Positions 6,425 through 12,223 of a stretch of 12,612 nucleotides of DNA are shown piece by piece. The translations under genes and the position numbers were made by a program. The DNA lies in assembly GCA_043800975.1 (NCBI GenBank), contig JAZDMK010000192.1, forward strand, positions 1 to 12,612. Direction: 5' to 3'. Positions within the stretch are counted from its first letter, which is position 1. Every line of letters begins with the position of its first letter. The notes beneath the pieces are model-generated. The model ran no database searches. It was not told the DNA's origin and saw only the letters and a list, made by a program, of their open reading frames with translations. The stretch comes from JAZDMK01 sp043800975 (GTDB lineage: Bacteria; Bacteroidota; Bacteroidia; Bacteroidales; JAHJDW01).

Positions 6425-6694
6425 ATGGCAAAAGAATCAATGAAAGCCCGGGAAATTAAACGCCAGAAAATGGTGGCTAAATATGCCGAAAGACGTGCAG
6501 CTATGAAAATGGCTGGTGACTTTGTTGGCTTAAGCAAAATCCCCCGCAACGCATCTCCAGTTCGCTTACATAACCGTTGCCAGCTTACAGGCAGGCCAAA
6601 AGGTTACATCCGCGACTTTGGTATCTCGCGTATTTGCTTCCGCGAAATGGCACTTAACGGACTAATCCCCGGAATAACAAAATCAAGTTGGTAA
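6425..6694 (+). CDS. rpsN: 30S ribosomal protein S14, zinc-free type (uS14)
   Basis: S14 is a late-assembling protein of the small-subunit head. At 89 residues this is the longer form that lacks the zinc ribbon: there is no CxxC...CxxC pattern, and only two cysteines occur (Cys52 in HNRCQLTGRPKG and one in SRICFREM). The N-terminus AKESMKAREIKRQK and the core ASPVRLHNRCQLTGRPKGYIRDFGISR (about 43-69) are diagnostic, and the C-terminus is PGITKSSW. It lies 8 nt after rplE and 27 nt before rpsH, its standard place. Being zinc-independent, it agrees with the zinc-free L36 later in the cluster. Confidence 0.98.
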   Translation: MAKESMKAREIKRQKMVAKYAERRAAMKMAGDFVGLSKIPRNASPVRLHNRCQLTGRPKGYIRDFGISRICFREMALNGLIPGITKSSW

Positions 6695-6721
6695 TTGAAG
6701 TACTCAAAATAAACAGAAAAA

Positions 6722-7117
6722 ATGACTGACCCAATTGCAGATTATTTAACCCGGATGCGGAACGCCATTATGGCGAGCCATCGTATTGTTGAAATCCCTT
6801 CATCCGGGATTAAGAAAGAAATTACCCGTATCCTGTTTGAAAAAGGGTATATTCTGAACTATAAGTTCGAACAGGAAACCGCTCAGGGCACAATTAAAGT
6901 CGCTCTGAAATATCACCCCGAAACGAAACAATCGGCGATCTCTGAAATCAAGCGCGCCAGCCGTCCGGGATTAAGAAAATACGCTTCACACGACAAATTG
7001 CCCCGCGTAAAAAACGGTCTTGGTATTGCCATCATCTCAACCTCCAATGGTGTGATGACTGACAAGGAAGCCCGTGCCGGCAATATCGGTGGTGAGGTTT
7101 TATGCTATGTATTCTAA
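6722..7117 (+). CDS. rpsH: 30S ribosomal protein S8 (uS8)
   Basis: S8 binds the central domain of 16S rRNA early in assembly; in E. coli it is also the translational repressor of the spc operon. The 131-residue product begins MTDPIADYLTRMRNAIMASH. It contains IPSSGIKKEITRILFEKGYI near 25-44, the segment KRASRPGLRKYA near 77-88, and the RNA-binding C-terminal motif ISTSNGVMTDKEAR near 105-118, then GGEVLCYVF. An odd feature at the nucleotide level is a 15-nt direct repeat at 6803-6817 and 6964-6978, read in different frames, with a complementary arm at 6750-6757. It is followed 17 nt later by rplF. Confidence 0.98.
   Translation: MTDPIADYLTRMRNAIMASHRIVEIPSSGIKKEITRILFEKGYILNYKFEQETAQGTIKVALKYHPETKQSAISEIKRASRPGLRKYASHDKLPRVKNGLGIAIISTSNGVMTDKEARAGNIGGEVLCYVF
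6750..6808 (+). other. inverted repeat in the first third of rpsH
   Basis: CCCGGATG at 6750-6757 is perfectly complementary to CATCCGGG at 6801-6808. Between them CGCCATTATGGCG (6763-6775) is a 13-nt palindrome that could form a small inner hairpin. The left arm could also pair, with one G-U, with CGTCCGGG at 6962-6969. Such arms arise by chance at this length, so function is unproven. Confidence 0.35.
6803..6817 (+). repeat. 15-nt direct repeat in rpsH, copy 1
   Basis: TCCGGGATTAAGAAA here is identical to 6964-6978. This copy is read in frame as Ser-Gly-Ile-Lys-Lys (codons 28-32), whereas the second copy is read one base shifted. Confidence 0.8.
6964..6978 (+). repeat. 15-nt direct repeat in rpsH, copy 2
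   Basis: TCCGGGATTAAGAAA is identical to 6803-6817. Here the codons are CCG GGA TTA AGA AAA, giving Pro-Gly-Leu-Arg-Lys in the conserved RPGLRKY segment of S8, so the identity is not explained by shared protein sequence. Confidence 0.8.
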
Positions 7118-7122
7118 ACGCT

Positions 7123-7126
7123 GGAG
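7123..7126 (+). promoter_or_regulatory. Shine-Dalgarno-like GGAG supporting the rplF start
   Basis: GGAG lies eight bases before the ATG at 7135. It is a partial core, but it favours 7135 over the upstream in-frame ATG at 7102, which lies inside rpsH. Confidence 0.4.
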
Positions 7127-7134
7127 AACAGACT

Positions 7135-7695
7135 ATGTCAAGAATCGGAAAAAAACCCATTGAGCTTCCCAAAGGCGTAACAATTACAGTTGGCAATGAC
7201 CACACTGTTAATGTGAAAGGCCCACTTGGAGAATTATCTCAATTTGTTGATCCTTGTATCAAAATTGATATTCAGGAAAAAGAAATTGTGCTTACCCGCG
7301 AAACAGATCAGCAACGTCACCGCGCCATGCATGGCCTTTACAGAGCCTTGCTTAGCAATATGGTTGTTGGTGTATCCAAAGGTTTTACAATCGAACAGGA
7401 ACTGGTTGGTGTCGGCTACAAAGCTGTCAATACCGGTCAGATGATCGAACTGTCACTTGGTTATTCGCACCATATTTTTATAGAATTGCCCTCAGAAATT
7501 AAAATAGAAACTACTGCTGAAAGAGGTAAAAATCCAACACTGAAACTTACCTCACACGACAAACAGTTGTTGGGTCTTGTAGCTGCAAAGATTCGTTCAC
7601 TACGTAAACCTGAACCATACAAGGGTAAAGGTATCAAATTCGTGAATGAAATACTTCGCAGAAAATCAGGTAAATCAGCAGCAGCAGCTAAGTAA
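7135..7695 (+). CDS. rplF: 50S ribosomal protein L6 (uL6)
   Basis: L6 lies near the sarcin-ricin loop and factor-binding site of the large subunit. From the ATG at 7135 the product is 186 residues, beginning MSRIGKKPIELPKGV, the universal L6 start. An in-frame ATG at 7102 would add 11 residues (MLCILNAGEQT) without homology and overlap rpsH, so I reject it. Motifs include KGPLGELSQ near 28-36, HRAMHGLYRALLSNMVVGVSKGF near 62-84, LVGVGYKA near 90-97 and the RNA-binding EPYKGKGIKF near 161-170. The tail GKSAAAAK is low complexity. A GGAG eight bases upstream supports the start. It follows rpsH by 17 nt. Confidence 0.97.
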   Translation: MSRIGKKPIELPKGVTITVGNDHTVNVKGPLGELSQFVDPCIKIDIQEKEIVLTRETDQQRHRAMHGLYRALLSNMVVGVSKGFTIEQELVGVGYKAVNTGQMIELSLGYSHHIFIELPSEIKIETTAERGKNPTLKLTSHDKQLLGLVAAKIRSLRKPEPYKGKGIKFVNEILRRKSGKSAAAAK

Positions 7696-7723
7696 TGTGT
7701 AATCATTTAACATCCAAACTGTA

Positions 7724-8077
7724 ATGGCACTTACAACAACAGAACGCAGAGTCAGAATTAAGAAAAGAATACGTAAAGTGGTTTATGGAACCACTGAACG
7801 ACCACGCTTATCGGTATTCAGAAGTAACAAACAGATTTACGCTCAGATCATTGATGATGTGAACGGAACAACACTGGTAGCCGCCTCTTCCAAAGTGAAA
7901 GAGTTGCAGCAGTCCGTCAACAAATCCGAACTGGCAAAACAGGTCGGGAAATTGATAGCTGAACGTGCCACACAGGCAGGGATTCTCGAAGTGGTCTTCG
8001 ACCGCAACGGGTATCTTTACCACGGTCGTGTCAAGTCACTTGCTGATGGAGCCCGGGAAGGTGGCTTAAAATTTTAA
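7724..8077 (+). CDS. rplR: 50S ribosomal protein L18 (uL18)
   Basis: L18 binds 5S rRNA and, with L5, anchors it in the central protuberance. The 117-residue product is full length. It shows a basic N-terminus (RRVRIKKRIRKVVYG), ERPRLSVFRSNKQIYAQIIDD near 25-45, LAKQVGKLIAERATQAGI near 70-87, and the ending VVFDRNGYLYHGRVKSLADG with AREGGLKF. These match the standard L18 fold, including the R-P-R-L-x-V-x-R-S strand. It lies 28 nt after rplF and 33 nt before rpsE, the largest gap in the cluster. No Shine-Dalgarno is visible. Confidence 0.97.
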   Translation: MALTTTERRVRIKKRIRKVVYGTTERPRLSVFRSNKQIYAQIIDDVNGTTLVAASSKVKELQQSVNKSELAKQVGKLIAERATQAGILEVVFDRNGYLYHGRVKSLADGAREGGLKF

Positions 8078-8110
8078 TCAAACGGAAAACATAATTCAAT
8101 AGAGAATCCA

Positions 8111-8632
8111 ATGTCGAAAAGAGTTAGCGTTAACAGAGTCAAATCAAGCGAAATCGAATTTAAAGATCGCCTTGTCAGCATACAGCGTGTTACTAAAGTT
8201 ACCAAAGGGGGTCGCACCTTCAGTTTCTCTGCCATTGTTGTGGTAGGAAATGAAAGCGGCGTTGTTGGTTTCGGTCTGGGTAAAGCCGGTGAAGTAACCA
8301 CAGCTATTGCAAAAGGTGTTGATGACGCCAAAAAGAATCTTATTAAAGTCCCTATCATTAAAGGTACTGTACCTCACGAACAAGAGGGAAAATATTGTGG
8401 TGCGCTTGTTTTTCTCAAGCCAGCTGCTCCCGGAACCGGAGTTATCGCCGGCGGTGCTATGCGCGCTGTTCTGGAAAGTGTGGGTATTAAAGATGTGCTT
8501 GCCAAATCAAAGGGATCTACGAACCCACATAGTGTGGTGAAGGCCACTATCAGCGCTTTGATGCAGCTGAAAGATGCGGTTACCATTTCCCAGCTTCGTA
8601 ACATTACTATTGATAGAGTTTTTCACGGATAA
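8111..8632 (+). CDS. rpsE: 30S ribosomal protein S5 (uS5)
   Basis: S5 is a small-subunit protein at the mRNA entry site that affects decoding accuracy. The 173-residue product has an N-terminal double-stranded-RNA-binding-like domain at about 17-81. Within it are RVTKVTKGGRTFSFSAIVVVG near 26-46, whose loop is where spectinomycin-resistance mutations occur in other bacteria, and GFGLGKAGEV near 53-62. The C-terminal domain has FLKPAAPGTGVIAGGAMRAVLE near 101-122 and KGSTNPHSVVKAT near 134-146. No change in the loop is apparent against the family wording I know. The stop runs into a nine-A tract before rpmD. Confidence 0.98.
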   Translation: MSKRVSVNRVKSSEIEFKDRLVSIQRVTKVTKGGRTFSFSAIVVVGNESGVVGFGLGKAGEVTTAIAKGVDDAKKNLIKVPIIKGTVPHEQEGKYCGALVFLKPAAPGTGVIAGGAMRAVLESVGIKDVLAKSKGSTNPHSVVKATISALMQLKDAVTISQLRNITIDRVFHG

Positions 8633-8646
8633 AAAAAAACCTGAAT

Positions 8647-8823
8647 ATGAAACTGAAAATAAGACAGGTAAAAAGCGCGATTGACAAACCTGAACGTCAG
8701 AAAAGAACCGTTCGCGCACTGGGTATCACAAAACTGCACCGTCCCGTGGAAGTGGAAGCCACTCCCCAGGTACTGGGCATGATAAACAAAGTAAAACATT
8801 TGTTAAGTGTTGAAGAAATTTAA
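8647..8823 (+). CDS. rpmD: 50S ribosomal protein L30 (uL30)
   Basis: This 58-residue gene starts at the ATG at 8647 and ends with TAA at 8821-8823. The translation begins MKLKIRQVKSAIDKPERQKR and continues TVRALGITKLHRPVEVEATP near residues 21-40, which is the L30 signature (R-x-L-G-L-x-K-L pattern followed by a valine-rich strand). It ends LGMINKVKHLLSVEEI. L30 is a small large-subunit protein that binds the 23S rRNA. Length and place between rpsE and rplO are canonical. It follows rpsE by 14 nt, including A-rich sequence, and precedes rplO by 10 nt. No Shine-Dalgarno is seen. Confidence 0.96.
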   Translation: MKLKIRQVKSAIDKPERQKRTVRALGITKLHRPVEVEATPQVLGMINKVKHLLSVEEI

Positions 8824-8833
8824 TTGAACAGTT

Positions 8834-9280
8834 ATGGAATTATCAAATTTAAAACCCGCAAAAGGTTCGGTCAAGAAAACTAAACGTATAGGCCGTGGTC
8901 AGGGATCCGGAAGAGGCGGTACATCTACACGCGGACACAATGGTGCCCAGGCTCGTTCTGGTTATTCCCGCAAAATCGGTTTTGAAGGTGGTCAGATGCC
9001 CCTTTACCGCCGCGTTCCCAAATTCGGGTTTAAGAATATTTCCCGCGTTGAATATAATGCCATTAACCTTGATGTTCTTCAGAAACTTTCTGAAGCAAAA
9101 AAAATATCTACCATCGATGTTGAAGCTCTTATTGCCAATGGTCTAATTTCAAAACATGATAAGGTGAAAGTACTGGGTCGTGGAAAACTGACCGTAAAAG
9201 TAGATGTTAAAGCACATGGTTTTTCAAAATCAGCTCAGGTAGCAATTGAAGCAAACGGTGGCACTATAACTAAAATCTGA
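8834..9280 (+). CDS. rplO: 50S ribosomal protein L15 (uL15)
   Basis: L15 is an early large-subunit assembly protein with a long, glycine- and arginine-rich N-terminal extension that threads through 23S rRNA. The 148-residue product has MELSNLKPAKGSVKKTKRIG at the start, GRGQGSGRGGTSTRGHNGAQ near 20-39, the KIGFEGGQMPLYRRVPKFGF core near 47-66, and a globular end with VKVLGRGKLTVKV near 111-123 and AIEANGGTITKI at the C-terminus. The stop is TGA, 5 nt before secY. A 19-nt perfect palindrome lies within it at 9077-9095. Confidence 0.98.
   Translation: MELSNLKPAKGSVKKTKRIGRGQGSGRGGTSTRGHNGAQARSGYSRKIGFEGGQMPLYRRVPKFGFKNISRVEYNAINLDVLQKLSEAKKISTIDVEALIANGLISKHDKVKVLGRGKLTVKVDVKAHGFSKSAQVAIEANGGTITKI
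9077..9095 (+). other. 19-nt palindrome inside rplO
   Basis: CTTCAGAAA, a central C, then TTTCTGAAG form a perfect 9-bp inverted repeat. It encodes part of LQKLSEAK in a variable region of L15. A 9-bp inverted repeat with a short spacer is roughly expected once by chance in a window this size, so this may carry no function. Confidence 0.6.
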
Positions 9281-9285
9281 CCGGA

Positions 9286-10647
9286 ATGAAACGTCTGTTC
9301 GAAACGATTAAAAATATTTATAAGATCGAAGACCTTCGGTCAAGGATCATGTACACCTTAGGTATTATCTTAATATACCGCCTTGGGTCGTATATCGTTC
9401 TTCCGGGTATTGATCCCACTTACCTCGGTGGCTTGCAGAAGCAGTCACAGGATGGGATCATGGGCCTGCTCGATATGTTCTCCGGTGGTGCTTTTAGCAA
9501 TGCATCCATCTTCGCTCTCGGTATTATGCCTTATATCTCTGCATCTATCATTGTGCAGTTGCTGGGTATTGCCATCCCTTACTTCCAGAAACTTCAGAAA
9601 GAAGGGGAAAGCGGTAGACAGAAAATTAACAAAATCACCCGTTGGCTCACAGTTATTGTTACTGCAGCTCAGGCTCCCGGATACATTGCTAACGTGGTAT
9701 ATTCAATGCCTGCTGAAGCAATCATGCCTTTCGACCCGGCATCTGCTGGTCCTTCGACATATTTCTGGATATCCTCAATGGTAATCCTTACTGCCGGAAC
9801 TATGTTTGTTATGTGGCTCGGTGAAAGAATTACAGATAAAGGTATCGGAAACGGTATTTCTATGATCATCATGATCGGTATTATTGCACGACTTCCCTTT
9901 GCACTTTTCGGTGAATTCGCTTCACGTCTGGAACAACAGGGCGGTGGTCTCGTAGTGTTTATGCTTGAAATTGTACTGATGATTCTTGTAATCATTGGCG
10001 TGATCCTGTTGGTTCAGGGAACACGAAAAATCCCTGTACAGTTTGCAAAACGTATCGTTGGAAACAAACAGTATGGTGGCGTGCGCCAGTATATTCCTTT
10101 AAAGGTAAATGCTGCGGGTGTTATGCCAATCATCTTTGCCCAGGCAATTATGTTTATTCCAATCACGGTTGCTGGTTTCTCAAGTTCTGAATCTGTTTCA
10201 GGCTTTGTAACTGCTTTTGCAGATTATCAGGGCTTCTGGTACAATTTCACCTTTGCGTTAATGATTATTTTGTTTACCTATTTCTATACAGCCATCACAA
10301 TCAACCCAACCCAAATGGCAGACGACATGAAGAAAAACGGCGGATTTATTCCCGGTGTTAAACCGGGTAGAAAAACAGCCGATTTCATCGATTCTGTTAT
10401 GTCGCGAATAACCTTGCCCGGTGCGATATTCCTGGCGGGTGTTGCGATTCTGCCTGCTTTTGCAGGGATGATCGGGATTACAAGTCAGTTTGCTCAGTTC
10501 TATGGTGGAACCACGCTGCTGATTCTTGTAGGTGTAATTTTGGACACACTTCAGCAAATCGAAAGTCATCTGCTGATGCGTCACTATGATGGTTTAATGA
10601 AGACCGGCCGGATTAAAGGAAGGTCCTCTGTAGGTATGACCGGATAA
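9286..10647 (+). CDS. secY: protein translocase subunit SecY
   Basis: SecY is the channel of the SecYEG translocon in the cytoplasmic membrane, moving unfolded proteins outward and membrane segments sideways. The 453-residue product shows ten hydrophobic segments at roughly 20-40, 68-98, 117-140, 157-178, 187-208, 221-243, 271-297, 318-340, 373-396 and 403-422. The plug lies near 60-72. Conserved pieces are FSGGAFSNASIFALGIMPYISASI near 65-88, GERITDKGIGNGIS near 179-192, and the cytosolic loop with NPTQMADDMKKNGGFIPGVKPG near 340-361. The last of these is the SecA/ribosome-contact side. The C-terminus DTLQQIESHLLMRHYDGLMK is typical. As in many bacteria it is co-transcribed with ribosomal proteins, 5 nt after rplO, but adk does not follow it. 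Confidence 0.98.
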   Translation: MKRLFETIKNIYKIEDLRSRIMYTLGIILIYRLGSYIVLPGIDPTYLGGLQKQSQDGIMGLLDMFSGGAFSNASIFALGIMPYISASIIVQLLGIAIPYFQKLQKEGESGRQKINKITRWLTVIVTAAQAPGYIANVVYSMPAEAIMPFDPASAGPSTYFWISSMVILTAGTMFVMWLGERITDKGIGNGISMIIMIGIIARLPFALFGEFASRLEQQGGGLVVFMLEIVLMILVIIGVILLVQGTRKIPVQFAKRIVGNKQYGGVRQYIPLKVNAAGVMPIIFAQAIMFIPITVAGFSSSESVSGFVTAFADYQGFWYNFTFALMIILFTYFYTAITINPTQMADDMKKNGGFIPGVKPGRKTADFIDSVMSRITLPGAIFLAGVAILPAFAGMIGITSQFAQFYGGTTLLILVGVILDTLQQIESHLLMRHYDGLMKTGRIKGRSSVGMTG

Positions 10648-10657
10648 TAAAAAAAGA

Positions 10658-11434
10658 ATGATTCTCTTCAAAACATACGAAGAAATTGAGTTACTCAGGA
10701 TAAGTTCCTTGCTTGTTGGAAAAACCCTTGCCGAAGTGGCCAGGCAGATTAAACCCGGTGTAACAACCGCGGCACTTGATAAAATTGCAGAAGAATTTAT
10801 CTGTGATAACGGTGCCAAACCTGCCTTCAAAAACTACCGGGGCTACCCTGCTACCCTTTGCATTTCAATTAATGCTGAAGTGGTACACGGAATCCCATCC
10901 CCTTCCCGCGAAATAAAGGAAGGAGATATTGTCTCGGTCGATTGCGGTACTTTATTAAACGGTTATTATGGCGACTCAGCCTTCACCTTTGAAGTCGGAG
11001 AAATCAAACCGGAAATTAAAAAACTGCTGCAGATCACGCGCGAAGCCTTGTACAAAGGAATTGAGCAGGCCGTTGACGGGAAACGAATCGGAGATATTGG
11101 TCATGCCGTGCAATCACATTGCGAAGCAGCCGGTTTCTCAGTCGTTCGCGAAATGGTCGGTCACGGAATAGGAAAAAGTCTTCACGAATCACCGGAAGTT
11201 CCCAATTACGGGAAACGAGGAGCAGGCACTAAGCTGCGTGAAGGAATGGTCATCGCAATTGAACCTATGATCAACTTCGGCAAAAAAGAAATCGTAGTAA
11301 GCAAAGATGGCTGGACCATCACTGCCGCCGACGGTTTCCCCTCAGCTCACTTCGAACACACAGTGGCTGTCGGTAAGGAAAAATCCGATATTCTTTCTTC
11401 GTTTGAATGGATAGATGAAATATTAAAAAAGTAA
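10658..11434 (+). CDS. map: type I methionine aminopeptidase
   Basis: This cytosolic metalloenzyme removes the initiator methionine from new proteins when the second residue is small. The 258-residue product is a single pita-bread domain with no zinc-finger extension. The metal ligands are Asp95 (SVDCG), Asp106 (GDSAF), His169 (VGHGIG), Glu202 (AIEPM) and Glu233 (FEHT). Substrate-contacting histidines are His77 (VVHGIP) and His176 (LHESP), all in family order, so it should be active. The spc-cluster position between secY and infA, without adk, is the Bacteroidota arrangement. Its stop is one base before infA, which suggests coupled translation. The start at 10658 gives MILFKTYEEIELLR, the normal N-terminus. 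Confidence 0.97.
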   Translation: MILFKTYEEIELLRISSLLVGKTLAEVARQIKPGVTTAALDKIAEEFICDNGAKPAFKNYRGYPATLCISINAEVVHGIPSPSREIKEGDIVSVDCGTLLNGYYGDSAFTFEVGEIKPEIKKLLQITREALYKGIEQAVDGKRIGDIGHAVQSHCEAAGFSVVREMVGHGIGKSLHESPEVPNYGKRGAGTKLREGMVIAIEPMINFGKKEIVVSKDGWTITAADGFPSAHFEHTVAVGKEKSDILSSFEWIDEILKK

Positions 11435-11435
11435 A

Positions 11436-11654
11436 ATGGCAAAACAGTCGTCGATAGAGCTTGATGGAACGGTCGTGGAATCGTTGGGAAATGCTATGTT
11501 TCGCGTTGAATTAGAAAACGGACATATCATCATTGCCCACATTTCCGGTAAGATGCGGCTACATTACATCAAAATCTTGCCCGGTGATAAGGTGAAGATC
11601 GAAATGTCGCCCTATGACCTGACAAAAGGCCGAATCACGTTCCGATATAAGTAA
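11436..11654 (+). CDS. infA: translation initiation factor IF-1
   Basis: IF-1 binds the ribosomal A site during initiation and strengthens IF-2 and IF-3 action. The 72-residue product is the standard length and a single S1-like OB fold. It shows MAKQSSIELDGTVVESLGNAMFRVEL-type wording over 1-26, NGHIIIAHISGKMRLHYIKILPGDKV near 28-53, and the ending SPYDLTKGRITFRYK. The conserved basic and aromatic surface residues of the fold (HISGKMR, RITFRYK) are present. It begins one base after the map stop, with no Shine-Dalgarno of its own beyond A-rich sequence, and precedes rpmJ by 19 nt. Confidence 0.98.
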   Translation: MAKQSSIELDGTVVESLGNAMFRVELENGHIIIAHISGKMRLHYIKILPGDKVKIEMSPYDLTKGRITFRYK

Positions 11655-11673
11655 TTTATTAAACACAATAACA

Positions 11674-11790
11674 ATGAAAGTCAGAGCATCTGTTAAGAAA
11701 CGTACCGAAGATTGTAAGATTGTCCGCAGAAACGGGAGAATCTACGTCATCAACAAAAAGAATCCAAAGTACAAACAAAGACAAGGTTAA
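11674..11790 (+). CDS. rpmJ: 50S ribosomal protein L36, zinc-free type (bL36)
   Basis: This 38-residue gene starts at ATG 11674 and ends with TAA at 11788-11790. The translation begins MKVRASVKKRTEDCKIVRRN and ends GRIYVINKKNPKYKQRQG, the standard L36 frame. The zinc-binding form has three cysteines and one histidine; here only Cys14 remains, with Arg/Thr/Glu at the first site, Asn27 in place of the third Cys and Tyr at the His position. It is thus the C-minus type, as commonly found in Bacteroidota. L36 supports large-subunit structure near helices 89-91 of 23S rRNA. It sits between infA and rpsM, the canonical place, with A-rich sequence before its start. Confidence 0.96.
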   Translation: MKVRASVKKRTEDCKIVRRNGRIYVINKKNPKYKQRQG

Positions 11791-11810
11791 TTTAACACAA
11801 ACGATATAGT

Positions 11811-12194
11811 ATGGCACGTATAGCTGGTATAGACATTCCAAAAAACAAACAGGGTTATGTTGCGCTTACCTACATTTATGGTATAGGACAAAGCACATCG
11901 AAAAAAATCCTGGCTGAAGCCGGTATTAACATGTACACAAAAGTACAGGATTGGACGGATGATGAGCAAACGAAGATTCGTAACATCATTAATGATAATA
12001 TTAAAGTTGAAGGCGGACTGCGTTCGGAAGTTCAGCTGAATATCAAGCGTCTGCTTGACATCGGTTGCTACCGCGGTGTTCGTCATCGTAACGGTCTGCC
12101 AACACGTGGTCAGAGCACAAAAAATAACGCACGTACCCGTAAGGGCCGTCGTAAAACTGTTGCCAACAAGAAGAAAGCAGCAGCCAAGAAGTAA
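11811..12194 (+). CDS. rpsM: 30S ribosomal protein S13 (uS13)
   Basis: S13 is at the top of the small-subunit head, forming bridges to L5 and L31 and contacting the P-site tRNA through its basic tail. The 127-residue product shows MARIAGIDIPKNKQGYVALT at the start and YIYGIGQSTSKKILAEAGI near 21-39 (helix-hairpin-helix-like). It continues with LRSEVQLNIKRLLDIGCYRGVRHRNGLPTRGQ near 70-101 and NNARTRKGRRKTVANKK near 105-121, then a lysine/alanine tail. In RGQSTKNNARTRKG the Ser and Asn differ from the common RGQRTKTNARTRKG. It opens the alpha group, 20 nt after rpmJ and 29 nt before rpsK. Confidence 0.98.
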   Translation: MARIAGIDIPKNKQGYVALTYIYGIGQSTSKKILAEAGINMYTKVQDWTDDEQTKIRNIINDNIKVEGGLRSEVQLNIKRLLDIGCYRGVRHRNGLPTRGQSTKNNARTRKGRRKTVANKKKAAAKK

Positions 12195-12223
12195 TCAATC
12201 AGCACAGAATAACGTCTTAGAAT

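Noticed and set aside
7102..7134. Upstream in-frame ATG extending L6 by 11 residues
   Set aside because: It starts inside rpsH, the added residues have no match to L6, and the universal MSRIGKKPI start with a GGAG upstream is at 7135.
8631..8639. Nine-A run after rpsE considered as part of a terminator
   Set aside because: On the transcribed strand this gives A, not the U-run of an intrinsic terminator, and no stem precedes it.
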